A DNA stretch of 64,000 bases, taken from NCBI RefSeq assembly GCF_004343605.1, contig NZ_POSF01000014.1, forward strand, positions 248,001 through 312,000, in the 5' to 3' direction. The notes beneath the pieces were generated by a model. That model saw nothing but the letters and a program-made list of their open reading frames with translations. It did no database searches and was not told the origin of the DNA. Each line of letters starts with the position of its first letter. Within the stretch, counting starts at the first letter, position 1. The position numbers and the translations under genes were made by a program. Source of the DNA: Dehalobacter sp. 12DCB1 (GTDB lineage Bacteria > Bacillota > Desulfitobacteriia > Desulfitobacteriales > Syntrophobotulaceae). Positions 8,094 through 17,600 of this stretch are shown in pieces.

Positions 8094-8095
8094 TC

Positions 8096-9076
8096 CTAAA
8101 CCTCCCTTATCTCGCAGATTTTATCTGATACCATGCAGTGCTGGATACCTTCAAAACACTCCGGGCAGGCATAGACCAGATGTTTTGCTCCTTCGCCACG
8201 CTTCGTCCGATAGAGCAGAGCAATCATTTCTTTTTTTGGTTTCTCGGCACCGCAGAATTTGCAGGTCTCCCACAGTTTTTCTTTAAGCTTCGGGCTGATC
8301 TCTTTTCGGAGCAGTCCGGGCGGGAACTCTTGGACGAATTCGTCGCCCATCAGCTCCCTGAGGGACTCTTTCATAAAGATCGGGCTGCCGGTCTTGCGAT
8401 AGTGATTGACGATATCCCTGATCCATGCTTTTTGCGGGACGACCTTTCCTTTACGCCGGCCGGTCTCCGCGCCGATGATGGCCCAATTAAATGGGTACCC
8501 ATGCAAATCCGGGAACGGCGCCAGCAGAGGCTCAATGCTTACGAAGGTGTTATAACTCATAAGCCCAAACGCAGGCATTCCCGGGTTGGTGACCGATGTG
8601 CCGTACCACATATTGTCTTTGGCTGGCAGCTTCCCTGCGTTGGCCAGAGCTGAATACCGGGCGGGGCTCTTAGTCAGAAACATATAGTTGTGCTGCGGAT
8701 ACTTCTCGCAGGTCTCAAAGACTTTCTGAATCCATTCGTCAGGTACCCAATCCCCGAACAGGTCGGCCATGGAGCAGACAAAGATATTAGCGCCGTTTTT
8801 CACCTGCCCAGGCCAGTCAAGCCGATATTCATGCAGAGTTGGGGCAAACCCACAAGGATAGCTGATGGATCTGTTCTCCCGGGTGATGAAAGGCTTGTCG
8901 AGCACATAGAGGCCGCTGGCCTCATCTTTCTTGCAGCGCAGATCCATTAGGTTGAGCCTGATATCCCCGGAGAACCGGAGCGATTGACGCCGGGCGAAGC
9001 AGTATGGGCAGCCGTGCAGGCAGCCGGTGACGGGGTTCCAAGTATAGTCAGTCCAGTCAATCTTGCTTTTGTTCAT
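8096..9076 (-). CDS. DUF5131 / phage Gp37-Gp68 family protein
   Basis: Starting at the ATG 9074-9076 (GAGGG site), the protein opens KIDWTDYTWNPVTGCLHGCPYCFARR, the signature of the phage Gp37/Gp68 (DUF5131) family, whose C-x3-C-x2-C resembles a radical-SAM iron-sulfur site. Further blocks are FICSMADLFGDWVPDEW, FLTKSPARY, SIEPLLAPFPDL and WAIIGAETGRRKGKV. A C-terminal zinc knuckle (CKFCGAEK) extends it. The enzymatic role is unproven. It overlaps a 47-residue frame upstream. Confidence 0.8.
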   Translation of the reverse strand: MNKSKIDWTDYTWNPVTGCLHGCPYCFARRQSLRFSGDIRLNLMDLRCKKDEASGLYVLDKPFITRENRSISYPCGFAPTLHEYRLDWPGQVKNGANIFVCSMADLFGDWVPDEWIQKVFETCEKYPQHNYMFLTKSPARYSALANAGKLPAKDNMWYGTSVTNPGMPAFGLMSYNTFVSIEPLLAPFPDLHGYPFNWAIIGAETGRRKGKVVPQKAWIRDIVNHYRKTGSPIFMKESLRELMGDEFVQEFPPGLLRKEISPKLKEKLWETCKFCGAEKPKKEMIALLYRTKRGEGAKHLVYACPECFEGIQHCMVSDKICEIREV

Positions 9077-9200
9077 GATGGCCCTCGCTTTCCAGGGCAT
9101 TGCATGCCTCATTGATGGCGTCTTTCTCTGAGCGTGTAAGCTCCGGGTGAGAATCCTTTATACTGATTAACCGCTCAATCAGCGGCCCGTATTTGTTCAT
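9057..9200 (-). CDS. Small phage protein coupled to the PcfJ-like gene (47 aa)
   Basis: The ATG at 9198-9200 directly abuts the TAA of the PcfJ-like gene (TAAATG), so translation can be coupled. The frame encodes MNKYGPLIERLISIKDSHPE and ends by overlapping the start of the DUF5131 gene. It is helical and charged; no family is recognised. Confidence 0.45.
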   Translation of the reverse strand: MNKYGPLIERLISIKDSHPELTRSEKDAINEACNALESEGHHEQKQD

Positions 9201-11147
9201 TTAGGACACCAGCCTTTCTTCCGCAGATTTTGGTTTGAGCTTCCGGAGAAATTCGTTGGCAAACTGGCGAACTTCCGGCGGTGGTGTGCAGTCGCCGAAT
9301 CCGTACAGCTGCCTTATCTTCAGCTCCCTCATGTCGATTTCCATGGTAAAGTACGGTTTCTCCCGCTCCGCTGCCTGGCGGACGAAGAATATCATGCTTG
9401 TTCCGGCCAGATGATTTTTATAGTAGTGCTCATTGCCTACGCAATGGTTTAAGGTCTGCCCTTCGGTGATAAACTCGCTGCGCGATGTCGGGAAGACGAT
9501 GCAGTAATTCCCCTTGGCGTATTCCTTCATCCCGGCGTAGAGTTTTTCCTGAGCTTGCTTGAAGTTCGCGTCCTCAACCTCGTGTTTCACCTGATTGAAG
9601 CGGGGCAGAATTAGGTCGTGGGCTTCCTTGATGTTCCTGGGGAACCGGACGGACTTCCGCGACAAATCCACCTTCAGCGATTCCGACATGGATATATAGT
9701 CACGGTAGAGCATCATGTAGTGGTCGATCTTCTTTTTGCCGTATTCCTTTTGCCGGGTGAAATAATTAACGAAGCGCTCAAATGACATTGTTTCAAGCAA
9801 GTCATTGATATTGCCCTGATCCGACCAATCCGGCTTCAGCACCCGGAGCTTTAAAAAGCTGTCCTCGTCCACCCAGGTCCGGGAAGATTTGATGATTCTG
9901 TGTTCTAATAAGGTGACATTGTATTTTCGGTAAAGCGGATGGTATTGCTTACTGACGCCCAGCACTTCCGTGAATCCTGCGCGGTTGCCCAGGTCCTGCA
10001 TTAAAAGTGTGGAGGAAGCCAGGGCGGGCATTCCCATCTTGAAGAGGTACTCGGCCGCCTGGAAGTCCCGAAGATTGTTTAGTAGTGCTGAAAATGACAA
10101 TTGACCACAAGCTTTGAGCCCTTCCTGCAGATCCACGTGGTAGTAAGTTTCTCCGAAGACCTCCCGGAGATTGTTCGCGTAAACGAATGATTCTCCGTGA
10201 TGGGTATCGCCGTTTCGCTGGCGGTACCAGTTCTCTCCCCAATTCATCATGGGTTTGTAGTCATAGGCGTAGAGAATCGAGCCGGATGGGGTTTTGAGGT
10301 GGAGGTTTCGGTAGTAGTCATCGAAGCGGTATTGGACCTTAGTCTCATCAAACCATCTGGTTATTTTGGTCCAGTGGGTCAGCAGCTGGTTATCAACCCT
10401 GTAGGCGATGCATATTTTGGCTTTTTCCTGATGGCTGCCGTTGGTTGACCAGGCGGCTCGGTATCTGGCCGGCATATGGCATTTCGGGCAGATTCCGGTT
10501 TTTCCGGTTTTTACTTCTTTACCGGCCGTGAATTTGTGACCGCAGTGACCGCAGACTGCCTTGCGGCACATACCGGACTTTACTTTCTGAAGCTTATCGA
10601 TGAAAATGCTTGTCTGTCCGAAAACGTATTTCTCGCAGTATTCAATCAGGTCGGCCGGGTAGCTTGGGAACATGCCGAAGTGCTCGCCCATCTTGGCGTA
10701 TTTTCGCTCCATCGCCTGCTCTTGCTTTTTGCGGTTTATCTCACTGGCAAAGGAATCCAGTTCTTCTTTCATGCCATGGACGTAATGCCACGAGGTTTGA
10801 CCGTCTTTGAGGATTTCATGGGCAATCTTAATGTCGCTTTCCCGGGCCTCGATAGTGAAGTAGGAATACTGGTTTTCCAGCAGATTACTCGGCAGCCTCT
10901 TTTCCCATTTCTTGACCGGCCACTCTTTGCAGACCAGGAAGGCCTTGCCGTCGGAGAAGAAACGAAGCTTCAGGGTTTTATCCTCCCGGAGGAATACGTC
11001 AATGACGAGAACTTCCCCGGATCGTTTCAGGCTCAGGACCTCTGCAGCTGCGACATATTTGTCGTTTCTGGCTCTCTTATCTTTCGGCCTCGGCAGGATC
11101 GGGTATTTCATGATAGCCGTTTGTTCCAACTCTTTTTTAACAAGCAT
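9201..11147 (-). CDS. PcfJ-like protein
   Basis: A 648-residue protein with a zinc ribbon near residue 195-225 (CGHCGHKF then CPKCHMPA) and the PcfJ-like core toward the C-terminus: GQTLNHCVGNEHYYKNHLAG, SMIFFVRQ, PYFTMEIDMRELKIRQLYGFG. PcfJ proteins are found on conjugative plasmids and phages, often next to PcfK, as here, and their biochemical activity is not established. Start follows a GGAGG site at 11147. Confidence 0.78.
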   Translation of the reverse strand: MLVKKELEQTAIMKYPILPRPKDKRARNDKYVAAAEVLSLKRSGEVLVIDVFLREDKTLKLRFFSDGKAFLVCKEWPVKKWEKRLPSNLLENQYSYFTIEARESDIKIAHEILKDGQTSWHYVHGMKEELDSFASEINRKKQEQAMERKYAKMGEHFGMFPSYPADLIEYCEKYVFGQTSIFIDKLQKVKSGMCRKAVCGHCGHKFTAGKEVKTGKTGICPKCHMPARYRAAWSTNGSHQEKAKICIAYRVDNQLLTHWTKITRWFDETKVQYRFDDYYRNLHLKTPSGSILYAYDYKPMMNWGENWYRQRNGDTHHGESFVYANNLREVFGETYYHVDLQEGLKACGQLSFSALLNNLRDFQAAEYLFKMGMPALASSTLLMQDLGNRAGFTEVLGVSKQYHPLYRKYNVTLLEHRIIKSSRTWVDEDSFLKLRVLKPDWSDQGNINDLLETMSFERFVNYFTRQKEYGKKKIDHYMMLYRDYISMSESLKVDLSRKSVRFPRNIKEAHDLILPRFNQVKHEVEDANFKQAQEKLYAGMKEYAKGNYCIVFPTSRSEFITEGQTLNHCVGNEHYYKNHLAGTSMIFFVRQAAEREKPYFTMEIDMRELKIRQLYGFGDCTPPPEVRQFANEFLRKLKPKSAEERLVS

Positions 11148-11156
11148 AACGGCCTC

Positions 11157-11912
11157 CTAAAAAAGCGACAGCTGGATAAGCTCCGGCTTTTTCTCTGCCT
11201 TGGGTTCCGGCTTCTTCGGCGCCGGCGTTTCTTTCTTGGGAGCTGGGGGTGCTGACGGTTTGTCTTTTTTCTCGACCGGTTCTTTGGCTTTTTTGGCCGG
11301 CTGGGCTTTCTTCTCAGGTTTCCGTTTCAGGTATTCGTCATCAGGAACGTCACCGTTGACCAGAATATTCATTTTGAAGCTGATGTCGGCGTTCGGGAAA
11401 TACGACCGGACAGCGCCGCGGTAAACATCGATGTCCGAAACATGGGTACCGACGCCTGCCATGATTTCGGCGCAGCAGTCGGAAAGCGTTCGTGAGGTTT
11501 TATAGACGACCTCGGCAAACCTGTCATTTTCCTCGCAGAAGTGCGTCAGAGTCGATGCCACGAATTTGGAGACTGCAGTCGCTTTGTTGTCGCCTTTGAA
11601 ATCCTTCAGCTCCTGGGCTATCTTAGCAACGGCCGCTTCAGGAAACCGCTCCGGCATTTCTATGACATTATTGATGGTTTCCGGTTCATGGTCAGCTACT
11701 TCTTCCGCCTCTTCGGTCACTTCATCGTCCATGATTTCTTCCTCATCGTCTTCGGTCTCTTCTTCCCCTGTATACTCTTTAGAATTTTCGTCCGCGCAGG
11801 CGCTGCAAAGGTCAGATTCAACCCAATAGCAAGCCCCTTCCTCGGTCATGCAGGCGCTTTCATTCGAGCATCCGCAAACCCGGCATTTTTGTTCGGCATT
11901 TATTTCACTCAT
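11157..11912 (-). CDS. PcfK-like protein with possible AcrIIA9-type domain and clamp-binding tail
   Basis: Residues 1-45 hold a Cys-rich zinc-binding region (CRVCGCSNESAC ... CSACADE). An acidic linker follows. Residues about 85-170 (KFVASTLTHFCEEND, DCCAEIMAGVGTHVSDIDVY, YFPNADI) align by eye with the PcfK-like domain; some proteins of that family are annotated as AcrIIA9-type Cas9 inhibitors. The C-terminal 45 residues are Lys/Pro/Ala-rich and end in IQLSLF, a canonical sliding-clamp binding peptide. It lies beside PcfJ, as on pheromone plasmids. Anti-Cas9 activity is an inference only. Confidence 0.6.
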   Translation of the reverse strand: MSEINAEQKCRVCGCSNESACMTEEGACYWVESDLCSACADENSKEYTGEEETEDDEEEIMDDEVTEEAEEVADHEPETINNVIEMPERFPEAAVAKIAQELKDFKGDNKATAVSKFVASTLTHFCEENDRFAEVVYKTSRTLSDCCAEIMAGVGTHVSDIDVYRGAVRSYFPNADISFKMNILVNGDVPDDEYLKRKPEKKAQPAKKAKEPVEKKDKPSAPPAPKKETPAPKKPEPKAEKKPELIQLSLF

Positions 11913-11924
11913 GATGAAACCTCC

Positions 11925-12821
11925 TTAAAACAGGCTCAACTGCCCGTTCTTCTCTTCTCTGAACTCAAATATGGGCTGTTCGATAACGATTTCGTCCTCT
12001 TCGATAACATTTTTCGCTTCGGCGGCCGCGATTTTCTCGCCGGCAATCACCTCGCACACAGCGGCGTATATCGGCTCGTCAACCATTTTCAGCGCTTCAT
12101 CGTCTGCATTCCGGGCGGTTGTATTGCTTCCTTGGCTCCGCCAGATCCATCCGTCCAGCAGATAAACCGGGGTATACCACCGGGACCATTCTTCCATCGT
12201 CAGAGTGTTTCCGTGAATGACTACTGCAGGGATCCCGTAGAGTGCGAATTGCACATAGGCCATATGGACGCATTTCATGTCAACGTCCGTCGCTGTGACA
12301 ACCATCTGGTTGCAGTAGTTAAATCCCTTATTTTTCATAGCCTTGGCGAATCCCAGAACCATAGCACCGCTACCAACACATGGTTCTCCGACCGGCACAA
12401 ATCCTTTTTCCTTAACCTCTTGTCCCTCTCCGAAGGTCATCATGGCCATCATTTCGCAGACTGGTGTCGGGGTGAAAAATTGGCCTTTCCATTTGTTGTG
12501 CAACTCCAATTCGTGAAATATCTGGCCAAGAACATCGACCGGGCCGCCCTCAAACTTCAGGCTATCTTCCAGCGCCTCTACCAGGTACGCCATCATCTTT
12601 GGAAACATTTGCTGCTCGTCTTTGTTGTATTTGCCGATGATCTCCAGGTACCGCGTTTCCCTATTTTGCTTGTGGATAGCGTCCACCGAATTACTGATGG
12701 CCACGGCCGCCATTTCTACGAAATCCGTGAAAACCTGCCAGAGGGAGTGACGATAGCTTAATGCGGTGAGGACTTTGACAATCTCTTTTTGGTAGTCCAT
12801 GATAACCGCCGGCTTACTCAT
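11925..12821 (-). CDS. N-6 adenine methylase-like phage protein lacking an obvious NPPY
   Basis: The 298-residue protein matches HsdM-type N-6 DNA methylases through GQFFTPTPVCEMMAMM and motif I, VGEPCVGSGAMVLG, followed by VTATDVDMKCVHMAYVQFALYG. Where the catalytic NPP(Y/F) should follow I see only VVIHGNTLTMEEW. The C-terminal QLSLF peptide is a sliding-clamp binding motif. It may modify phage DNA or be a SAM-binding protein that has lost activity. It overlaps the DnaC-like gene by 8 bases. Confidence 0.7.
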   Translation of the reverse strand: MSKPAVIMDYQKEIVKVLTALSYRHSLWQVFTDFVEMAAVAISNSVDAIHKQNRETRYLEIIGKYNKDEQQMFPKMMAYLVEALEDSLKFEGGPVDVLGQIFHELELHNKWKGQFFTPTPVCEMMAMMTFGEGQEVKEKGFVPVGEPCVGSGAMVLGFAKAMKNKGFNYCNQMVVTATDVDMKCVHMAYVQFALYGIPAVVIHGNTLTMEEWSRWYTPVYLLDGWIWRSQGSNTTARNADDEALKMVDEPIYAAVCEVIAGEKIAAAEAKNVIEEDEIVIEQPIFEFREEKNGQLSLF

Positions 12822-13779
12822 ATCCGCAGCTCCTGAAATCTTCCCAGGCCATGGTGATGACCGTGGAAACTTCCCTTAAGCGGCTGATGATAGCGATAAC
12901 CTTCGAGCTGTCAAATCCTCGCGGGGTCAGGTTCCGGATTAAAGTCTCTTCATTGAAATTCGTCGTGATAATGGTCGGACGTAAATCCTCATACCGGTCA
13001 TTTAAGATGGAGTACAGGATCGACATGGACCAGTCCGTGCACTGCTCTTTCCCAAGATCGTCGATAATCAGCAGGTCAACCTGTTTGTAAACTTTCAGAA
13101 TGTCGTACTCGCTTACCTGACTGCCGTCGAAGGCCTGTTTGATGTTGTCCAGAAGCTCTATCGAGGTTTTACAGACCACTGGAATACCTTCGTTGATCAG
13201 CTGCAGAGTGATGGCTGCAGCGAGATGGGTCTTGCCGGTACCATTGGTGCCTTCGATGTAAAGGCCTTCACCGCGCTGGTAGAATTCAAAGAACCGGTCT
13301 GCGTACTCTTTGGCAACGGCATAGGCTTTCTTCTGCTTCGGCGTTTCGGCCTTGAAGGTCTGAAAAGTCCGGTTCTTGAACCGCTTTTTCAAGCCGCTGC
13401 GCCCGATCAGCTGGTCAATCTTCTCCTGCGTTGCCGCGCGCCGGCGGGCGATTTCCTCTTGTTCCTGTATCCGCTGCTGTTCACTGTCGTATGCCGACCA
13501 ATAGGCTTGGGCTTCCGGGCAAGAGCAGCGCTTCGGGCTGGGAGACCAGAAGGACACTACATCGGCGAACCGAATGCCTTCGTGGTAGAGAACTTTCCCG
13601 CAATATTGGCAGGTTTTCGGTTCAGGCGGCTGTGTTCTGAATCTTAAGCCCAGCTCCTCCGCCTCGGCTGTGGTTAGAACATTATTTCGGTTTGTTCCGG
13701 AATCCGGAACTGGGAACGAATCCTGGTTGCTCAGTATTTGACCTATTTCCTGCATTTGAACCATCTCCTGTAAATTCAT
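12814..13779 (-). CDS. DnaC-like helicase loader (AAA+ ATPase)
   Basis: The N-terminal part has a zinc-binding CQYCGK ... RCSCPE region; the C-terminal AAA+ domain carries Walker A (EGTNGTGKTHLAAA), Walker B (LLIIDDLGKE) and TIITTNFNEE (sensor 1), the arrangement of DnaC/DnaI phage helicase loaders. It should load the replicative helicase at the phage origin. The ATG at 13777-13779 has an AAGGA site and is preferred to starts up to 13872 because those overlap the DnaD-like gene further. Product 321 aa. Confidence 0.85.
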   Translation of the reverse strand: MNLQEMVQMQEIGQILSNQDSFPVPDSGTNRNNVLTTAEAEELGLRFRTQPPEPKTCQYCGKVLYHEGIRFADVVSFWSPSPKRCSCPEAQAYWSAYDSEQQRIQEQEEIARRRAATQEKIDQLIGRSGLKKRFKNRTFQTFKAETPKQKKAYAVAKEYADRFFEFYQRGEGLYIEGTNGTGKTHLAAAITLQLINEGIPVVCKTSIELLDNIKQAFDGSQVSEYDILKVYKQVDLLIIDDLGKEQCTDWSMSILYSILNDRYEDLRPTIITTNFNEETLIRNLTPRGFDSSKVIAIISRLREVSTVITMAWEDFRSCGYE

Positions 13780-14554
13780 CAAGCCATCCTTTAGCATTGA
13801 GCCAGGTGGACGGATGAGGCATATATCCGCCGGGTCTGAATCTGTGATCGTGCTTGATTGCCCTTTTGACACCGGCCAGAATCACTTCTAAGAATTCTTC
13901 GCTGGGATTCAGCTTGACCCAGGTGATTTCCGCCTGTCCGCGGCTTACCTTATGAGGCCAGATATCCCAGAACTGCTTGAACGACTTCTCCTGCTCTTTG
14001 GTCAGCTCCGCTTTTTTGCGAGGGGTTCTTTTAGGCGGATTGTTAATCTGCCCGGCTTGTTCATCCCCCTCGGGGGGTAAGGGGGGAAATATACTTTCCT
14101 TTACTTTACTTTCCTTTACTTTACTTTGTGGATTATCGGTACCGATAACCCCGTTATCGGGGGGGTTTCGGTTCGGAAACTCGTCAATAACCGGCTTTTT
14201 CGGTGCGGAAACTGTCCTTTTGGAGTAAACTGATGACAAATTGTCTACCAATTGCTGACACCAAATAATGCGATTTGACCAGAGCAGGCGATCAATATTG
14301 TTCATTTCGGCAAGCTTGTTTAAGATTGTCCGAGCCATTTCCTCACTGACTTTTTGATAGGCAAGAAAATATTCCCAGTCAGTTTCTTCCCTGCAGTCAT
14401 AATAGTGTCCATCGGTCCGGCAAAGCAGCTCCAAGAGCTTGAACCAGAAGGAATAACCGTCGTTGCCGTATTTGTCCTGCAAGATGTCTTTGGTCTTGCT
14501 GGATGTCACAAAGTGGGGAAAATACTCCACTGTCTGTTTTGTCGGCCTTGCCAA
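13682..14554 (-). CDS. DnaD-like phage replication initiator (Lin1244/Lin1753-type N-terminus)
   Basis: The frame is open from 14641, but the TTG at 14552-14554 lies after a strong GGGGGAGGTG site and gives a product opening ARPTKQTVEYFPHF. Residues 10-110 (YFPHFVTSSKTKDILQDKYG, FWFKLLELLCRTDG) match the N-terminal domain of phage DnaD/Lin1244-type initiators. A low-complexity linker contains KVKES twice, and the C-terminal 100 residues (FKQFWDIWPHKVSRGQAE ... YMPHPSTWLNAKGW) are the second conserved domain. It should bind the phage origin and recruit the DnaC-like loader encoded just downstream. Confidence 0.82.
   Translation of the reverse strand: MARPTKQTVEYFPHFVTSSKTKDILQDKYGNDGYSFWFKLLELLCRTDGHYYDCREETDWEYFLAYQKVSEEMARTILNKLAEMNNIDRLLWSNRIIWCQQLVDNLSSVYSKRTVSAPKKPVIDEFPNRNPPDNGVIGTDNPQSKVKESKVKESIFPPLPPEGDEQAGQINNPPKRTPRKKAELTKEQEKSFKQFWDIWPHKVSRGQAEITWVKLNPSEEFLEVILAGVKRAIKHDHRFRPGGYMPHPSTWLNAKGWLDEFTGDGSNAGNRSNTEQPGFVPSSGFRNKPK
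14093..14122. repeat. 15-bp in-frame tandem repeat in the DnaD-like linker
   Basis: ACTTTCCTTTACTTT occurs twice back to back (14093-14107, 14108-14122) plus a partial third copy. It encodes KVKES-KVKES on the minus strand and preserves the frame. It marks the linker between the two domains of the initiator. Confidence 0.85.
14133..14158. repeat. Palindrome cluster, possible phage replication origin
   Basis: TTATCGGTACCGATAA (14133-14148) is a perfect palindrome, and GATAAC-CCC-GTTATC (14144-14158) overlaps it, giving three copies of the TTATCGG/CCGATAA type in 28 bp. They lie beside the tandem repeat in the initiator's linker, where phage origins are often found. Origin function is inferred. 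Confidence 0.4.
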
Positions 14555-14612
14555 AATTTCACCTCCCCCAGGGCTGGGCCGGGGCCTTGATTCCCCGGCC
14601 TTTTCTGTATTT

Positions 14613-17600
14613 TTACGAATAGATAACCTTACTTCCTTCATCCGTCTTCTCGATGTCGATACTCTGAGGGAAGCGGGCTTTCATAGTCGGGTCATGGGTT
14701 ATGGCCATGATTTTTAGTCCTTTATACCGGCTCTGGATGGTTTCAAGGGCATCACAATAAGCCTGAATACCCGAAGCATCAAGAAATGGAGGTTCGTCGA
14801 TAAACAGCATGCCGAGCTGAATGCCGGCGCGGCTGCTCTTGATTTCCGCCAGGGCGAGGATAGCAGACAGAGCAGCTTTGACACGCTCGCCGCCGGATTT
14901 GGACAGATACGGAAGTCGACCGCCGGCCTCATTGATGATGATATCCAGGGTAACGACTTCTTTTTTGTTGTTACTTTTGAGAACTTTTTCGGTTACAAAT
15001 TCCATGCTCATTTTTCCGCCGGACATCTGCCCTAGGATATTGTTGGCCGTAGCTTCAATCTGGGGAACGATGGAGCGGATGATATTGTGGGGCACACCGT
15101 CCTGCGAGAAAGCTTTTTTTAGTTCTTCATAGAGAGCTGAGCTGTCCGCCAGGTCTTTGACCAGAGCTTGGATGCGCACGATTTCAGCCTGAGAAGTTTT
15201 CATGGTTTCCAGCTGTTTATTCAGGCCGCCGATTTCCATAGATAGGCTCTGGATTTCCGTCTGCAAGGTCGAGAGATTACCCTCGATGATGGCCAGGTCG
15301 GCTTTGAGCGTTTCGCTCCCTGCGGCTGTCTGGTTCTCTGTCTCCAGCTCCTGCTGTTTAGCCACAATGTCAGATTCAATCTGCGACAGCTCGACGTTGA
15401 GTTCCAAGATTCTGGCTTCGGCGATGGCCTTTTTCTCCCGGGCGACCGGTAGCAGCTTTTCCTTATCGAGCCATGATTTGGCGCCGGCGATTTCCGCCTG
15501 TAGGGCGTTGTATTGCTCAGCGGCGACGGTCATGCCTTCCAATTCCTGTGATGCTTCTTTGATGGCGCAGGTTAGGTTAATTGCTGTTTCAGCCAGCTCG
15601 GAGAGCTTCAGGTTAATGGCACCAACACGCTCGTCAATGAGATTGATTTGCTGTTGGTAACCGGCCAGAGCTTCATATTCTCTGGATTTCGCTTCGAGTT
15701 CAGCAACCGTCTGGCGCTTGGTTTTGATAGCTTCCGGGTCATAGCCTAGGGCATCGCGCTTCTGGTTTAGGCTGTCGAGCTGGGCTTGAGCTTCAGCAAG
15801 TTTGGCTTTCTGATCTTCGTCCCATTTGTGGCAATCTTCCTTATAAGGCTCAATCTTGGCCTTGGCGGCCTGAGCATCAGCCAGGAATCGGCAGGTCGCG
15901 CGCGCCTGATCAATGCACCCACTGTTTTCGAGAATGGCAGCCTTTTCCTTAATGGCCTTGTACTCGGCGATCCGCTGGGCGTATTCCGTATTGTACTGAG
16001 ACTGCATCGAGCTCTTGGTCTTCTCGGCCGTGGCAATCTCGTTACTGAGCCGGATGTAGTCGTTGGAAATTCCCTCGAGGGAGGAAAGCATAGCCTTCTC
16101 GGCCAGATAAGTGTCATGCAGAACTTCAAGCTCAGCAGTCAGGGCAATCTTCGCCGCAAGCGGTGCGCGCCTTGACATCAGGCCGTCCAGCTCCGTTTTG
16201 AGACTGTTTATTTCTCGCTGGGTGCTCTGCAATTCTGTCTGCAGCTTGCCATATTCGGTCAGCTTAGAATCAAAAAGCGCCTTACTCGAGAGCAATTCTT
16301 TTTCCTTTTCCAACAGGCCGTGGTATTTGGCGACACCATCGAGGATGGTCTGCTCTTGGGACAAGATGATATTTGAATTGTCCAATATCAGGACCTGCTC
16401 GCCTCTGGTGCCCTCTGTGGCAGTCTTTTTCATGCGCAGATTCTCGACATCGTTCTGCAGTTTAAAGGCGCGTGCAGCCGCCTCCAGCTTGGAATTCAAG
16501 CGGAGCTTGAGGGCGTCGGCCTCCACTGTAAACATTTTAATTTGAGTGGTTTTATCTTCGATGGCGGTATTGGCCTCGGATATCTTCAGCTGGATATCGT
16601 CCCCGTCCGGCAGGTTAGCTGATAGCTTTTCCAGCTCGTCATTTTTCTGACGGATCTGCTTATTGACTTCGGCAGCCTTATCCCTGGCGATGGCTTCCAT
16701 TTCGCCGTACACGCCAAGGCCTAAGATATTGCCGAGGATGGCCATGCGGCTTTCTTTGTCCGCCTGCAGAAAAAGGCCGTACTGATCCTGCATAATCAGG
16801 GCGCAGCTCCGGAATGTCAGACTGTCCATGCCAAGGATGTCGATTATTTTTGCCTGGGTGAGGGGCATCCGCTCTTCCGACCGGTTGGCCCAGTTGTCTT
16901 CAGCCGTTTTATCATACTCGGACAGATTTAGGGTGCCGCTGCCGCTCTTCGTCCTGGTCCTGGTAACCCGGAAAATCCGGCCACCTATCTTGAAGGTAAA
17001 TTTGATGCTCCCGGAGCGTGCCTTCTCGCCGTTACTGATCCAGCCTGTCAGGTCGCCTTCGCGCGGCTCCTCAAATAAGCAATCAAGCATGGCGTCCATA
17101 AACAGGCTAGACTTGCCGGCACCGTTCTTGCCGTTGATGGTGCAAAATGTGATGTCGTTGAAGTTGAACGTTTCCTCGGCATAGTTGCGGTAGTTGCGGA
17201 CCTCGATTTCCACCGGGACGAACAGCCCGGTCAGAGAGGCCGTAATATTGCCGGCGGCCGCCTCGTCGATAACTGGCCGGGCAGCTTCAATCAGCGCGGC
17301 GATTTTGTCATCCGGAACCGCTTTTTCCATCAAGTATTCCCGCAGGTTGTCTTCCGGGGAGTTATGTTCGGACAGCTCGTTACGGTTGACCGTGATGGTG
17401 ATTTTCTCCGGTGTGATTTCCTGTACCCAGAAGGCACCATCATCGTAGAGACGCTTTTCGAGCAGGGCCTTGTTAAAAGCCTTATTGAGCTCGTCTGTGC
17501 AGGTATAAAGCACTCGGACGATTTTATCCTGAATAGCGTTTGGAGCTTCGAGAGGGGGGAAATCCCAGTGATTACGGGCTACTAAATTAAAATCTCCAAA

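Noticed and set aside
10476-11255. A 259-codon plus-strand frame
   Set aside because: It lies wholly opposite the PcfJ-like gene, has no ribosome site and reads as a typical antisense shadow of a strong coding sequence.
11541-12761. A 406-codon plus-strand frame
   Set aside because: It is antisense to the PcfK-like and methylase-like genes, both with clear motifs, and its translation is Phe/His-rich without a recognisable domain.
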